From Candidatus Poseidoniaceae archaeon (GTDB lineage: Archaea; Thermoplasmatota; Poseidoniia; Poseidoniales; Poseidoniaceae): DNA of 20,756 nt. A model generated the notes under the pieces. It saw nothing but the letters and a program-made list of their open reading frames with translations, searched no databases and was not told the origin of the DNA. The DNA is taken from NCBI GenBank assembly GCA_022451835.1, contig JAKUNX010000016.1, positions 1 through 20,756 on the forward strand, written 5' to 3'. Shown piece after piece: positions 7,510-14,916 of this stretch; the stretch's first letter is position 1, and every line of letters starts with the position of its first letter. A program made the translations under genes and the position numbers.

Positions 7510-8763
7510 TCAACTTTTTGGAATAGAAATCTTGTCAGAGTCTTCTGCGAAGGAAGTTTTTCCTCCACCTTTCCTTACGGAGTTCCATTGTTCCTTAACG
7601 GCCATCGCTTCACTAGAAGGTTCCCAATCGTCTCTTTTCAGGGCTTTTCTAAATGGCATTCTGCGAACTCCTCTACCCATTGATTTGGGGTCTTTCCTCA
7701 GCATAAACGGATTAACTAATCGATAAATTAAGCCTTTCAACAAAGTTGGCCTGAATAATTTTCCAATCCAAACAAGACCATCTTTCCGCTTCTTTTGATC
7801 TTTCATCCATCTATTACACATTATCTTAAATGACCTATCCCCAACACGATTCATCAACCAACGATTGGCTACACTTGTTTTTACATAAGGCAATAATTGC
7901 TTCCTTACCTCTGTTTCATAATTAATTTCACCAAGAATATCTTTGGCTGCCAAAACACCGGACCATACAGCCATCCTCATTCCGAAACCCCACATAAAAT
8001 CTTGCAGACCTCCGGATTCACCGACATAATATCGGCCATCTTGAAAGTAATTTTTGTTGATTGTAAAATCACCTTTCCCGCCAACCCGTTTGATTGGTTT
8101 TCGGTTCAGTGTAGGATAAAATTTGTCATACCAAGCAATTGTTTCATTGAGAAACCTGTCGGATTTCTTCTGTTTGCGCCAAAGACAGGTACAAATTAGT
8201 CCAACCCCATCGATTATTATCAAGTAGGAGTATGCACCAGGAGCAAGTTTGTCATTCAACTGGAATGCGATATGGTTTGGATGATCGGTGTGAAAGATTT
8301 CTCCATAAGCAACCGCAGATGTGCCCTTTGGACCGCAGGCAATAATTTGGCAGTCTTCTTCCTTAACTTTTGATTTGTAGTGAATTTTAACTCCAGCTGC
8401 TAATGCTTGACGCTTTATTCCTTGATCTATGGTATGGTCTGATGTACCTCGCTCGACAATTCGATAAGCAATCTTTGGACTTATTGCTTGTGTGATTTTA
8501 TCATCGGGATGGATTAAATCTACGACCTTAAATTCTGTCGCTTTAAATTCACTTGTGTCAAAGCCCCAACTCTTCATCTGGTCAAAAAAATCTGTATCCA
8601 TGCTCCAATTTTCTAAGGCTTGGAAATCACCATCAAATCTTGCTCCAGACTCTTCCCTAATATCATGAACATGGACTTCTCTACCGGCTTTAGCCAATAT
8701 TGTCGCAGCAGCAAGACCAGCCAGCCCTGCCCCCATGATTTTGATTGGACCAACCTCCGCCAT
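7510..8763 (-). CDS. FAD-dependent oxidoreductase, geranylgeranyl-reductase-like
   Basis: The 417-residue protein opens with a Rossmann FAD-binding motif, IMGAGLAGLAAATILAKAGR (9-28), and an acidic strand end HVHD. A later AVAYGE-like strand and the GESGGLQDFMWGFGMRMA stretch occupy the place of the second FAD motif. This layout is that of the geranylgeranyl reductase/digeranylgeranylglycerophospholipid reductase family, which saturates isoprenoid chains of archaeal lipids. The usual GDAAG consensus is replaced by GESGG, so a different flavin monooxygenase or reductase role is possible. The C-terminal 100 residues are very basic and may lie on the membrane surface. I prefer ATG at 8761-8763: the next upstream in-frame start would overlap moaE and add 24 non-conserved residues. 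The gene diverges from moaE. Confidence 0.75.
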   Translation of the reverse strand: MAEVGPIKIMGAGLAGLAAATILAKAGREVHVHDIREESGARFDGDFQALENWSMDTDFFDQMKSWGFDTSEFKATEFKVVDLIHPDDKITQAISPKIAYRIVERGTSDHTIDQGIKRQALAAGVKIHYKSKVKEEDCQIIACGPKGTSAVAYGEIFHTDHPNHIAFQLNDKLAPGAYSYLIIIDGVGLICTCLWRKQKKSDRFLNETIAWYDKFYPTLNRKPIKRVGGKGDFTINKNYFQDGRYYVGESGGLQDFMWGFGMRMAVWSGVLAAKDILGEINYETEVRKQLLPYVKTSVANRWLMNRVGDRSFKIMCNRWMKDQKKRKDGLVWIGKLFRPTLLKGLIYRLVNPFMLRKDPKSMGRGVRRMPFRKALKRDDWEPSSEAMAVKEQWNSVRKGGGKTSFAEDSDKISIPKS

Positions 8764-8784
8764 GTATACGGCAATGAGGCGTGA

Positions 8785-8799
8785 GGTTTGAATTATGCG
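8785..8799. promoter_or_regulatory. Shared AT-rich promoter element between flavoprotein gene and moaE
   Basis: The 52-bp divergent gap contains one clear AT-rich element, TTTGAATTATGC, with a nearly palindromic core. It lies about 25 nt before the moaE ATG on plus and about 30 nt before the flavoprotein ATG on minus. Both genes could use it as a TATA box with leaderless mRNAs. No Shine-Dalgarno is seen before either start. Confidence 0.35.
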
Positions 8800-8815
8800 T
8801 TTGCTTCGCATAGGC

Positions 8816-9241
8816 ATGGACGGAGACATAATCATTAGGGAGTCTCCAAAAAATTTAGATCATCAGTCGCTGCTTGAATCGTTGGATTTAGACGGATGTG
8901 GAGCAATTGTTTCTTTTCTTGGTATAACTAGAGGTATTGACAATGGAGTGCAAATATATCGATTAGAATTCGACGCATGGCAAGACAAATTAGGCGAGGT
9001 TTTACATGATTTAGCCACTAAAGCAATCGATAAATTTAGTGTGAAAAAAATTGCAATGTCACATCGTACAGGAAGTGTCGGTGCTGGAGAAAATATTGTT
9101 TCTATTCATGTTGCAAGCCCTCATCGTAAAGAAGCATTTCTAGCGTGCGAATGGTTGATTGATGAATTAAAGAAACAGGCGCCAATTTGGAAAAAGGAAG
9201 TTTCTGAAACGGGCGAGATGTGGAAAGCAGGATTAGGTTGA
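8816..9241 (+). CDS. moaE: Molybdopterin synthase catalytic subunit MoaE
   Basis: The 141-residue protein is MoaE, which with the thiocarboxylated small subunit MoaD converts precursor Z (cPMP) to molybdopterin in the cytoplasm. Evidence is CGAIVSFLGITRG (28-40), the MSHRTGSVGAGE loop (81-92), SPHRKEAFLACEWLIDELKK (101-120) and APIWKKE (122-128). The two catalytic lysines expected near 119 and 126 are both present. The start is ATG at 8816, because family members begin only a few residues before the first strand (IIIRESP); a start at 8795 would add seven residues. moaC follows after four bases, so the pair forms an operon. No MoaD is seen in the window. Confidence 0.93.
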   Translation: MDGDIIIRESPKNLDHQSLLESLDLDGCGAIVSFLGITRGIDNGVQIYRLEFDAWQDKLGEVLHDLATKAIDKFSVKKIAMSHRTGSVGAGENIVSIHVASPHRKEAFLACEWLIDELKKQAPIWKKEVSETGEMWKAGLG

Positions 9242-9245
9242 TATT

Positions 9246-9695
9246 ATGAAAAAAGAAATTGAAGGTGTGGTTGATATTACTCAAAAAAAGGTCGTTCTGC
9301 GAAGTGCGGTCGCCACAGGAATGCTAAAATTATCTCAAAAATCGTTAGACGCTATCTCTTCTAATCAAGTGAAAAAAGGGAATGTGATTGAGGCTTCAAC
9401 TATTGCAGCCATACAAGCGGTTAAAGAAACTCCGAGAATCATTCCTCATTGCCATCCTATCCCGTTAGAAGGATGCAAGGTTGATTGGGAGCTTTTAGAA
9501 AATGCATTACATTGTACTGTGAGCGTTACAGCCCACTACAAAACAGGCATCGAGATGGAGGCTATAACCGGAGTTTGTGCAGGATTATTGTGCGCCCTTG
9601 ACATGGTAAAGTCACATGAAAAAGATGCTGATGGACAATATCCTAACAGTGAGATTTGCCAATTAAGAATTGTTGAAAAATATAAATCTGAGTGA
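9246..9695 (+). CDS. moaC: Cyclic pyranopterin monophosphate synthase MoaC
   Basis: The 149-residue protein matches MoaC, which with the radical-SAM enzyme MoaA turns GTP into cyclic pyranopterin monophosphate, the first step of molybdenum-cofactor synthesis. Landmarks are VVDITQKKVVLRSAVATG (8-25), the conserved IPHCHPIPL (66-74), KTGIEMEAITG (99-109) and ALDMVKSHEKDADG (117-130). The catalytic Asp/Lys pair is at 119 and 122. The length is typical for the stand-alone enzyme. It lies four bases after moaE and is surely co-transcribed with it. The order (MoaE, then MoaC) is downstream before upstream in the pathway. No MoaA, MoaB or molybdoenzyme is nearby. Confidence 0.95.
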   Translation: MKKEIEGVVDITQKKVVLRSAVATGMLKLSQKSLDAISSNQVKKGNVIEASTIAAIQAVKETPRIIPHCHPIPLEGCKVDWELLENALHCTVSVTAHYKTGIEMEAITGVCAGLLCALDMVKSHEKDADGQYPNSEICQLRIVEKYKSE

Positions 9696-9743
9696 TTAAT
9701 CAACACCGCATTGTTCATTGATTAGCGTCTATCCACACGTATA

Positions 9744-10700
9744 ATGGGCAAGGTTTCGCAATTAGCAAATCACTTCCTCGATGCGGTTGATTTGGCCGCC
9801 ATTGCTAGTGCAAAGTGGCGTGGAAAAGGCGACAAAATGGCTGCTGATGCTGCTGCTGTCGAGGCTATGAGAATGACCTTTGATAGTGTTCCATTTGATG
9901 GTCGAGTTGCAATCGGTGAGGGCGAGAGAGACGAAGCTCCAATGTTGTATATTGGAGAGCAATTAGGTTGTGAAATTGGCAATCCTAATGTTGCGGCAAT
10001 AGATATTGCTGTCGACCCATTAGAATGTACAAATAATTGTGCAGATAATTTGCCAAATTCTATTGCGGTTCTCGCTGCTGCACCAAGAGGAACTCTATTA
10101 CATGCCCCTGATTGTTACATGGACAAAATTGCTGCAGGGCCTGAAATGGAAGGGCAGATTAGCTTAGACGCTGGAGTAACTTACAATATAGAGCAAGTTG
10201 CTTCAGTGCTTGACAAACCGGTTGAAGAGGTCAAAATAATTGCGCTTGATAGACCAAGGCATCGTGATTTGTTCAAAGAAGTAAACGGCATGGGAGCTCA
10301 ATTACATCTTCTTGGTGATGGCGACATTTCAGCTGCATTGTGGGCTGCTAGACCCGAAGGCGACCATGACATGTTACTAGGAATCGGCGCTGCTCCTGAA
10401 GGCGTAATTACAGCGACTGCAATTCGAGGCATTGGAGGAGTTTTTGAAGGAAGATTGGTGTTTCGCTCTGACCAAGAAGAAGCACGAGCAAAAAAAATGA
10501 TTGATGATGACTTGACACGATTGTGGGATGCTAAAGATTTGTGTCGTTCTGAGGATGCAATTTTTGTTGCATCTGGTGTATGTGATGGTTACTTGCCAGG
10601 AGTGCAAATAAATAACGATGGCACTGTTGCAACTTTTGCAGAAATGATTGATGTTGAAAGCAAAAAATTAACGAGGCATGATCGTATCCATAGTTTGTGA
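9744..10700 (+). CDS. glpX: Fructose-1,6-bisphosphatase class II (GlpX)
   Basis: The 318-residue protein aligns end to end with GlpX, which removes the 1-phosphate of fructose 1,6-bisphosphate in gluconeogenesis. Seen are KWRGKGDKMAADAAAVEAMR (24-43), AIGEGERDEAPMLYIGE (56-72), DIAVDPLE (87-94), APDCYMDKIAAGP and APEG in the C-terminal half, so the acidic metal ligands are retained. The family DPxEGT motif reads DPLECT here: the glycine is Cys95, and NN follows the threonine. Many archaea use the bifunctional aldolase/phosphatase instead, so GlpX beside a class I aldolase in this window implies a bacterial-style split pathway. ATG at 9744 begins the conserved N-terminus. The HTH-10 gene follows after four bases. 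Confidence 0.92.
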   Translation: MGKVSQLANHFLDAVDLAAIASAKWRGKGDKMAADAAAVEAMRMTFDSVPFDGRVAIGEGERDEAPMLYIGEQLGCEIGNPNVAAIDIAVDPLECTNNCADNLPNSIAVLAAAPRGTLLHAPDCYMDKIAAGPEMEGQISLDAGVTYNIEQVASVLDKPVEEVKIIALDRPRHRDLFKEVNGMGAQLHLLGDGDISAALWAARPEGDHDMLLGIGAAPEGVITATAIRGIGGVFEGRLVFRSDQEEARAKKMIDDDLTRLWDAKDLCRSEDAIFVASGVCDGYLPGVQINNDGTVATFAEMIDVESKKLTRHDRIHSL

Positions 10701-10704
10701 TTGC

Positions 10705-11319
10705 ATGTCCCAAATAGTAAGAATTGAAGTTCGTCTACCTAACGGCCATTGGGCTGGCGAAGTAACAAGAAATCACTCTAACTTGGTTTTGCAGATAATC
10801 GAAACCATGCCGCTGGGAAAAGGCAGAGGGACTGCACAAATCGCTGCAGAACAAGAATTACTTTCTGATTTGGATAACCTAAGTGGTATCGAGAGTGTTA
10901 ATCTTCTTGGTGACGACAAAGCAAGTGTAACAATCGCTAGCGGTGGTGGTGGTTTCATCAGACCTCTAAGAACTGTAGGTGTAGTTCCGAGAACTCCTTT
11001 TGATGTAATCAACGGATGGGCAGATTGGACAATTCAATGTTCTTCTGAGCAAGCCAAGCAATTGGTAAATGAGATCAAGTTAGAAAACCTTCAGATGAAA
11101 CTCAAATCTACTCGTTCAAGCGAGGAGAAACTTTTGACAACGAGACAACGAGAAGTCTTTGAATTGGCGTTCCGCAGAGGTTATTGGGCTGCACCAAGAG
11201 AAGTTACTTTGACTGAACTATCAGCAGAATTAGAAATTTCCAAATCAACACTATCGGTTATGCTACACTCAATTGAGAGTAAAGTTATTGACAAGTATTA
11301 TGATGAAATTTTATCATAA
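10705..11319 (+). CDS. HTH-10 (bacterioopsin-activator type) transcription regulator
   Basis: The 204-residue protein ends in a helix-turn-helix of the HTH-10 (Bat) family. LTTRQREVFELAFRRGYW (144-161) is followed by AAPREVTLTELSAELEISKS (162-181) and TLSVMLHSIESKVID, the standard TxRQxEvL...GYf..PR...l.eLA..lgiS.sT.s..L pattern. The first 135 residues form an alpha/beta sensor-like domain with a glycine-rich SGGGGF loop (79-84) and no recognised ligand site. I start at ATG 10705, four bases after glpX; the longer frame from 10678 lies inside glpX and adds unrelated residues. It is probably co-transcribed with glpX. It could control glpX, the downstream oxygenase gene, or both; this is inference. 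Confidence 0.87.
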   Translation: MSQIVRIEVRLPNGHWAGEVTRNHSNLVLQIIETMPLGKGRGTAQIAAEQELLSDLDNLSGIESVNLLGDDKASVTIASGGGGFIRPLRTVGVVPRTPFDVINGWADWTIQCSSEQAKQLVNEIKLENLQMKLKSTRSSEEKLLTTRQREVFELAFRRGYWAAPREVTLTELSAELEISKSTLSVMLHSIESKVIDKYYDEILS

Positions 11320-11333
11320 TACGAACATGTTCG
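11307..11333 (+). promoter_or_regulatory. TATA-like element followed by 12-bp palindrome before the di-iron oxygenase
   Basis: AATTTTATCATAAT (11307-11320) overlaps the end of the regulator gene and is a fair TATA candidate for the oxygenase transcript. Immediately after it is the perfect palindrome CGAACATGTTCG (11322-11333), placed between TATA and the expected transcript start, where a bound repressor would block initiation. It lacks a loop or T-run, so it is not a terminator. Confidence 0.45.
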
Positions 11334-11369
11334 CAAAGACAATAAGGATGACCCTAGCCTCGGATAATC

Positions 11370-12530
11370 ATGGACAACTTACCGAATACCTGGGAAGAGT
11401 GGATTTCAAATTTTGAAGATTGGCAAGGAAGAGTGGGATTTAACCCATCTTGGTTAGGAGATTTTGAACTATCAGTATTATTTGATTGGGAAAGAGCTGG
11501 TGATGTTATTGAATACGGTGACTATCAAGGTAGAGCAAAGTGGGAAAGAGCTTTACAAGTTCCTCACCAAAGTATGCGTGATGCTCTAATCACCATGATT
11601 ACTGTTCAGGGTGACACTGAGTTTGCGTCTGTAGAACAACAAAGACATTTGTTGGCATCTGCGCCAACTGATTACGATCGCTATGCTGCTGCTAGGATTA
11701 TGGCTGAAGAACAACGCCATGGCTGGCAAATGGCTTACCTACTAATGACTTATTTTGGCCAGCAAGGTAGAAGAGAGGCTCAGAAATTGCTCGAAAGAAA
11801 CGCTCAAGATGGTGACAGATTACTTGGAGCATTTAATCGTCCAATGCCACACTGGCTTGATTTCTTTTGCTATACTATGTTCGTAGATAGAGATGGGAAG
11901 TTCCAATTAGGTATGCTTTCAACTTCTGCTTTCAAGCCACTTGCTGCTTCTATGGGTCCAATGCTTAAGGAAGAATCATTCCACTTGGGTACTGGTTCCA
12001 ATGGACTTAGAAGAATTATCAAGGCTGGAGTAATACCTCTAGACATGCTTCAGAGATATATCAACAAGTGGGTGGCAACCGCTCACGACCTGTTTGGTGT
12101 TGATGCTTCCTCTTCTGCTCATTGGGCATATGTTTGGGGTATCAAAGGACGCTGGGATGAACGTAAGAAGCTTGATGCAGGTATTGAAGTGGATAAGGAA
12201 ATTTTGAATGAAGAATCAAGAGGACACTACCACGATGAAATAGTTGGTGAAGTAAAGAAACTCTGCGGATACTTGCCTGAAGGTTCTACTCAGTTGTACG
12301 TGCCCCACGAAAACTTCAATCGAGATATCGGTGCTACAAAAGGTCAAAATTTCTATGTTGACGGTACTATATTTGAAGGATCGGACGATGACTATGCCGA
12401 ATACCTAACTACAGTATTACCAACACCACAAGATGAAATTGATTTGAAAGAATTATTCAAACAAGAATGGATTGCTAACAAACCTATGTCCACCAGACAA
12501 ATCGATTCCGGCATTGGCGCATCTGCATAA
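11370..12530 (+). CDS. Di-iron aromatic-CoA epoxidase, BoxB/PaaA family
   Basis: The 386-residue protein belongs to the PaaA/BoxB di-iron carboxylate oxygenases, which epoxidise benzoyl-CoA or phenylacetyl-CoA with O2 and electrons from a partner reductase. Ligand motifs are TVQGDTEFASVEQQRH (78-93), EEQRHGW (113-119, ExxH ending at His117) and KEESFH (200-205, ExxH ending at His205). The run YFGQQGRREAQKLLERN, the segment LLGAFNRPMPHWLDFF and VDRDGKFQL recall BoxB more than PaaA from family memory. It is shorter than typical BoxB (about 470) and longer than PaaA (about 310-330). A separate regulatory gap with a palindrome precedes it, and a 178-residue orphan protein follows after 16 bp with a good AAGGTGG site. 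No BoxA, PaaE or CoA ligase is in the window, so the substrate is open. Confidence 0.75.
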   Translation: MDNLPNTWEEWISNFEDWQGRVGFNPSWLGDFELSVLFDWERAGDVIEYGDYQGRAKWERALQVPHQSMRDALITMITVQGDTEFASVEQQRHLLASAPTDYDRYAAARIMAEEQRHGWQMAYLLMTYFGQQGRREAQKLLERNAQDGDRLLGAFNRPMPHWLDFFCYTMFVDRDGKFQLGMLSTSAFKPLAASMGPMLKEESFHLGTGSNGLRRIIKAGVIPLDMLQRYINKWVATAHDLFGVDASSSAHWAYVWGIKGRWDERKKLDAGIEVDKEILNEESRGHYHDEIVGEVKKLCGYLPEGSTQLYVPHENFNRDIGATKGQNFYVDGTIFEGSDDDYAEYLTTVLPTPQDEIDLKELFKQEWIANKPMSTRQIDSGIGASA

Positions 12531-12546
12531 TTAAGGTGGAATCAAG

Positions 12547-13083
12547 ATGATCCCCGTTTCCCTCTACGGAGTAGATGTCGATAGATGTGAAAACTTCTAT
12601 TCTGAACTACCATCTCTAGTTGCTGACAGTATTGACGACGAAGAATATTCTAAAGCAATATTCGCTATCCAAGACAAAGCTTCGATGGAGCACATTAGAG
12701 TCGCTGAAAGTTGGTCTCAAAGACAACCCTTCGTTTTCCCTGAAGAAGTCACAAATGAAATTGAAATGATTATTCGAACGGTTTCTTATCCAGATGTTGC
12801 TCTGCTTCAACATCTTTTGACTATTGATGGAATTGATACTCAGAGAATATCTGAATGGATGCATTTCTCTACTAATCTATATCCTATTTACAGTCAGAAA
12901 GCCTGTGATGCACTAACAGAAATGGGACTTGAAACACCTTACAAACTCGATGATATGGCAAGTTATGGCCTGTATGTTTCAAGAATTGAAGGTTTGAAGA
13001 TGTATGCTCCTGCTAAAGGTCTTCCAGAAATTGGCCTTCCTCGATCAAGAATGCTCCAACTGGGTTTGGAGCGATTTGAATGA
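12547..13083 (+). CDS. Protein of unknown function linked to the di-iron oxygenase
   Basis: I do not recognise this 178-residue soluble protein. It appears largely helical, with IRVAESWSQRQPFVFPEEVT in the first half and YGLYVSRIEGLKMYAPAKGL near the end. It has scattered Glu and His residues (EHIRVAE, LQHLL, EWMHFS) but no clear metal site. It contains two cysteines and no membrane segment or signal peptide. The start at 12547 is preceded by AAGGTGG, a strong Shine-Dalgarno. It lies 16 bp after the BoxB/PaaA-like gene and overlaps the EamA gene by ATGA, so translation of all three is coupled. Its place matches that of PaaC or PaaB next to PaaA, but I see no sequence likeness to either. A structural or electron-transfer partner of the oxygenase is a guess. 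Confidence 0.75.
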   Translation: MIPVSLYGVDVDRCENFYSELPSLVADSIDDEEYSKAIFAIQDKASMEHIRVAESWSQRQPFVFPEEVTNEIEMIIRTVSYPDVALLQHLLTIDGIDTQRISEWMHFSTNLYPIYSQKACDALTEMGLETPYKLDDMASYGLYVSRIEGLKMYAPAKGLPEIGLPRSRMLQLGLERFE

Positions 13084-14024
13084 ATAATTTTGTTATTCAT
13101 GCTAAGTTGTTTTTAGTAGCAATAATTTGGGGCTTTGGATGGCCTGCAGGAAGAGTTGTAGCAAATGAGATTCTGCCATTCACTGCATCATGGTTACGAT
13201 ATGTAATTGCCACTGTAAGTTTTCTAATTTTCTTGAGACTAACTGGGCAATGGATGTTTCCAAACCGTTCAGAATGGGGCCGAATTTTCTTAATTGGTTT
13301 CTTTTCGACCTGTGTTTATCAAGCCTTTTTCATGTTTGGAATGCAATTTACCGCTGCCGGTGATGCCTCTTTAATGATAACATTTAATCCACTATTTACC
13401 ACGGTTGCAGCATTTATTTTTATTGGTGAGAAAATGCATCTAAGGCTAGTTATCGGTTTGATAATGGGTGTTAGCGGGGTAGCAATTCTATTCTATTATT
13501 CGCCAAATGTTGATATCCCGTTATCTGATAGAATTCTAGGAAATCTTTTGATTGCTGGTGCTGCGTTATCTTGGGCATGTAATACGATACTGATGAAAAA
13601 GGCAATGACCTCCACGGCTAAAGCAGCTCACAAACCACTCAACCCTCTAGAATTAACGGTTTGGTCTTCTGTGGCAGGACTGATAATTTTAACACCTATA
13701 GCCGCTGTTGAATCGGCAACGAAAGGAATTATTATGCCCAGTTTTTATGGATGGGTTGGATTAATTTTCTTAGCTCTATTTTCAACCGTAATATCATATG
13801 TTTGGTTTGCTGATGGAATTGTCAAAATCGGTGCTTCTATGAGTGCACTATATGTTTACCTTGTACCACCATTTGGTATTTTTAGTGGATATTTATTATT
13901 GCAAGAAAAACTCGGCATATCTCTATTTTTCGCATTCATACTAATTACTGGAGGAGTAATAATTGCTCAGCGAAATAATTCTATGACAAGCAACCATCAT
14001 GAAGCATCACCGACTGGCATGTAA
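13080..14024 (+). CDS. EamA-family (DMT) membrane transporter
   Basis: The 314-residue protein has ten hydrophobic helices in two homologous EamA halves (about residues 5-137 and 150-295), the drug/metabolite transporter fold. Typical landmarks are AIIWGFGWPAGRVVANEILP near the N-terminus, AAGDASLMITFNPLFTTVAA with the following FIGEKMHLR in the first half, and ISYVWFADGIVKIGASMSAL with VPPFGIFSGYLLLQEKL in the second. Such carriers export or import amino acids, purines or other small metabolites across the cytoplasmic membrane; the substrate cannot be read from sequence. ATGA overlap with the upstream orphan gene and a one-base gap to the dehydrogenase gene put it in the oxygenase operon. 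It may therefore carry the aromatic or acyl substrate, which is inference. Confidence 0.88.
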   Translation: MNNFVIHAKLFLVAIIWGFGWPAGRVVANEILPFTASWLRYVIATVSFLIFLRLTGQWMFPNRSEWGRIFLIGFFSTCVYQAFFMFGMQFTAAGDASLMITFNPLFTTVAAFIFIGEKMHLRLVIGLIMGVSGVAILFYYSPNVDIPLSDRILGNLLIAGAALSWACNTILMKKAMTSTAKAAHKPLNPLELTVWSSVAGLIILTPIAAVESATKGIIMPSFYGWVGLIFLALFSTVISYVWFADGIVKIGASMSALYVYLVPPFGIFSGYLLLQEKLGISLFFAFILITGGVIIAQRNNSMTSNHHEASPTGM

Positions 14025-14025
14025 T

Positions 14026-14916
14026 ATGGGTATTACCAAAGTTGCAATAATTGGCGCTGGAACTATGGGGGCAGGAATCGCTCAAGTTTGTGCGCAAGCA
14101 GGATGGAAAACCAATTTATTTGATGCATTTCCTGATGGTCTAGACAAAGGTATGAAAGCGATTGATGCCTTTTGGGAAAAGGGAATTGCTCGAGGCAAAA
14201 CTACGCTTGAACAAAAAAAGATGTGGGCAACCAATCTTCACGCGTATCAAGATTTACCTGCTGCGGTAAAAGATGTTGATCTAGTAATTGAAGCAGTTCC
14301 AGAGAATCTTAAACTCAAGACCAAAATATTTCATACACTTGGCTTAGAAACAAAAGAGGATTGTATATTGGGAACAAACACCTCCTCTCTATCTATTGCT
14401 GACATTGCTGCAGCATCCGGACGTCCTGAAAAGGTCATTGGTATGCATTTTTTTAACCCTGTTCCAATAATGAAATTACTTGAATTGGTTAAACATGATC
14501 AATGCTCTAAAGAAACAATTGACGTTGCTAAAGAGTTTGGAGATGCAATAAATAAAACTACGATTTTAGTTAATGACGTTCCTGGTTTTGCAACATCTAG
14601 ATTAGGAGTTGTACTTGGAAATGAAGCAATTAAGATGCTAGCTGATGGGGTTGCAAGTGCTAAGGATATTGACACTGCAATGGTACTAGGTTACAAGCAC
14701 CCGATGGGGCCATTAGAACTTACAGACCTTGTGGGTCTTGATGTTAGAAGAGATATACTAAAAAATCTTCAAGATTCGTTTGATGATGATTCATACGCAC
14801 CCCATCCACTACTTGAGAAATTAGTTAGTGAAAATAGATTGGGGAAAAAAACTGGAATGGGCATTTATGATTGGTCAAACGGCAATGCAGAAGAAACTGA
14901 AATGCCTGAGTTCTAA
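14026..14916 (+). CDS. 3-hydroxyacyl-CoA (3-hydroxybutyryl-CoA) dehydrogenase
   Basis: The 296-residue protein oxidises (S)-3-hydroxyacyl-CoA to 3-oxoacyl-CoA with NAD. The Rossmann motif GAGTMGAGIAQ (10-20) leads. GTNTSSLSIADIA (116-128) and the catalytic region MHFFNPVPIMKLLELV (His141, Asn144, Glu153) follow. VNDVPGFATSRL and GYKHPMGPLELTDLVGLD in the C-terminal helical domain complete the family signature. The length matches stand-alone HBD/PaaH enzymes and not FadB fusions. I use ATG at 14026, one base after the EamA stop; the frame from 13999 would overlap EamA and precede the first beta strand. Its stop overlaps the stop of the opposing PaaG-like gene. In context it would act after hydration of a ring-cleaved CoA thioester, or in general beta-oxidation. 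Confidence 0.92.
   Translation: MGITKVAIIGAGTMGAGIAQVCAQAGWKTNLFDAFPDGLDKGMKAIDAFWEKGIARGKTTLEQKKMWATNLHAYQDLPAAVKDVDLVIEAVPENLKLKTKIFHTLGLETKEDCILGTNTSSLSIADIAAASGRPEKVIGMHFFNPVPIMKLLELVKHDQCSKETIDVAKEFGDAINKTTILVNDVPGFATSRLGVVLGNEAIKMLADGVASAKDIDTAMVLGYKHPMGPLELTDLVGLDVRRDILKNLQDSFDDDSYAPHPLLEKLVSENRLGKKTGMGIYDWSNGNAEETEMPEF

Noticed and set aside
8764..8835. Longer flavoprotein starting at 8835
   Set aside because: It would overlap moaE on the opposite strand. The extra 24 residues precede the FAD strand and resemble no targeting signal.
13999..14025. Longer hydroxyacyl-CoA dehydrogenase start inside EamA
   Set aside because: The Rossmann strand begins right after ATG 14026, one base after the EamA stop. 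The added residues only translate the EamA end in another frame.
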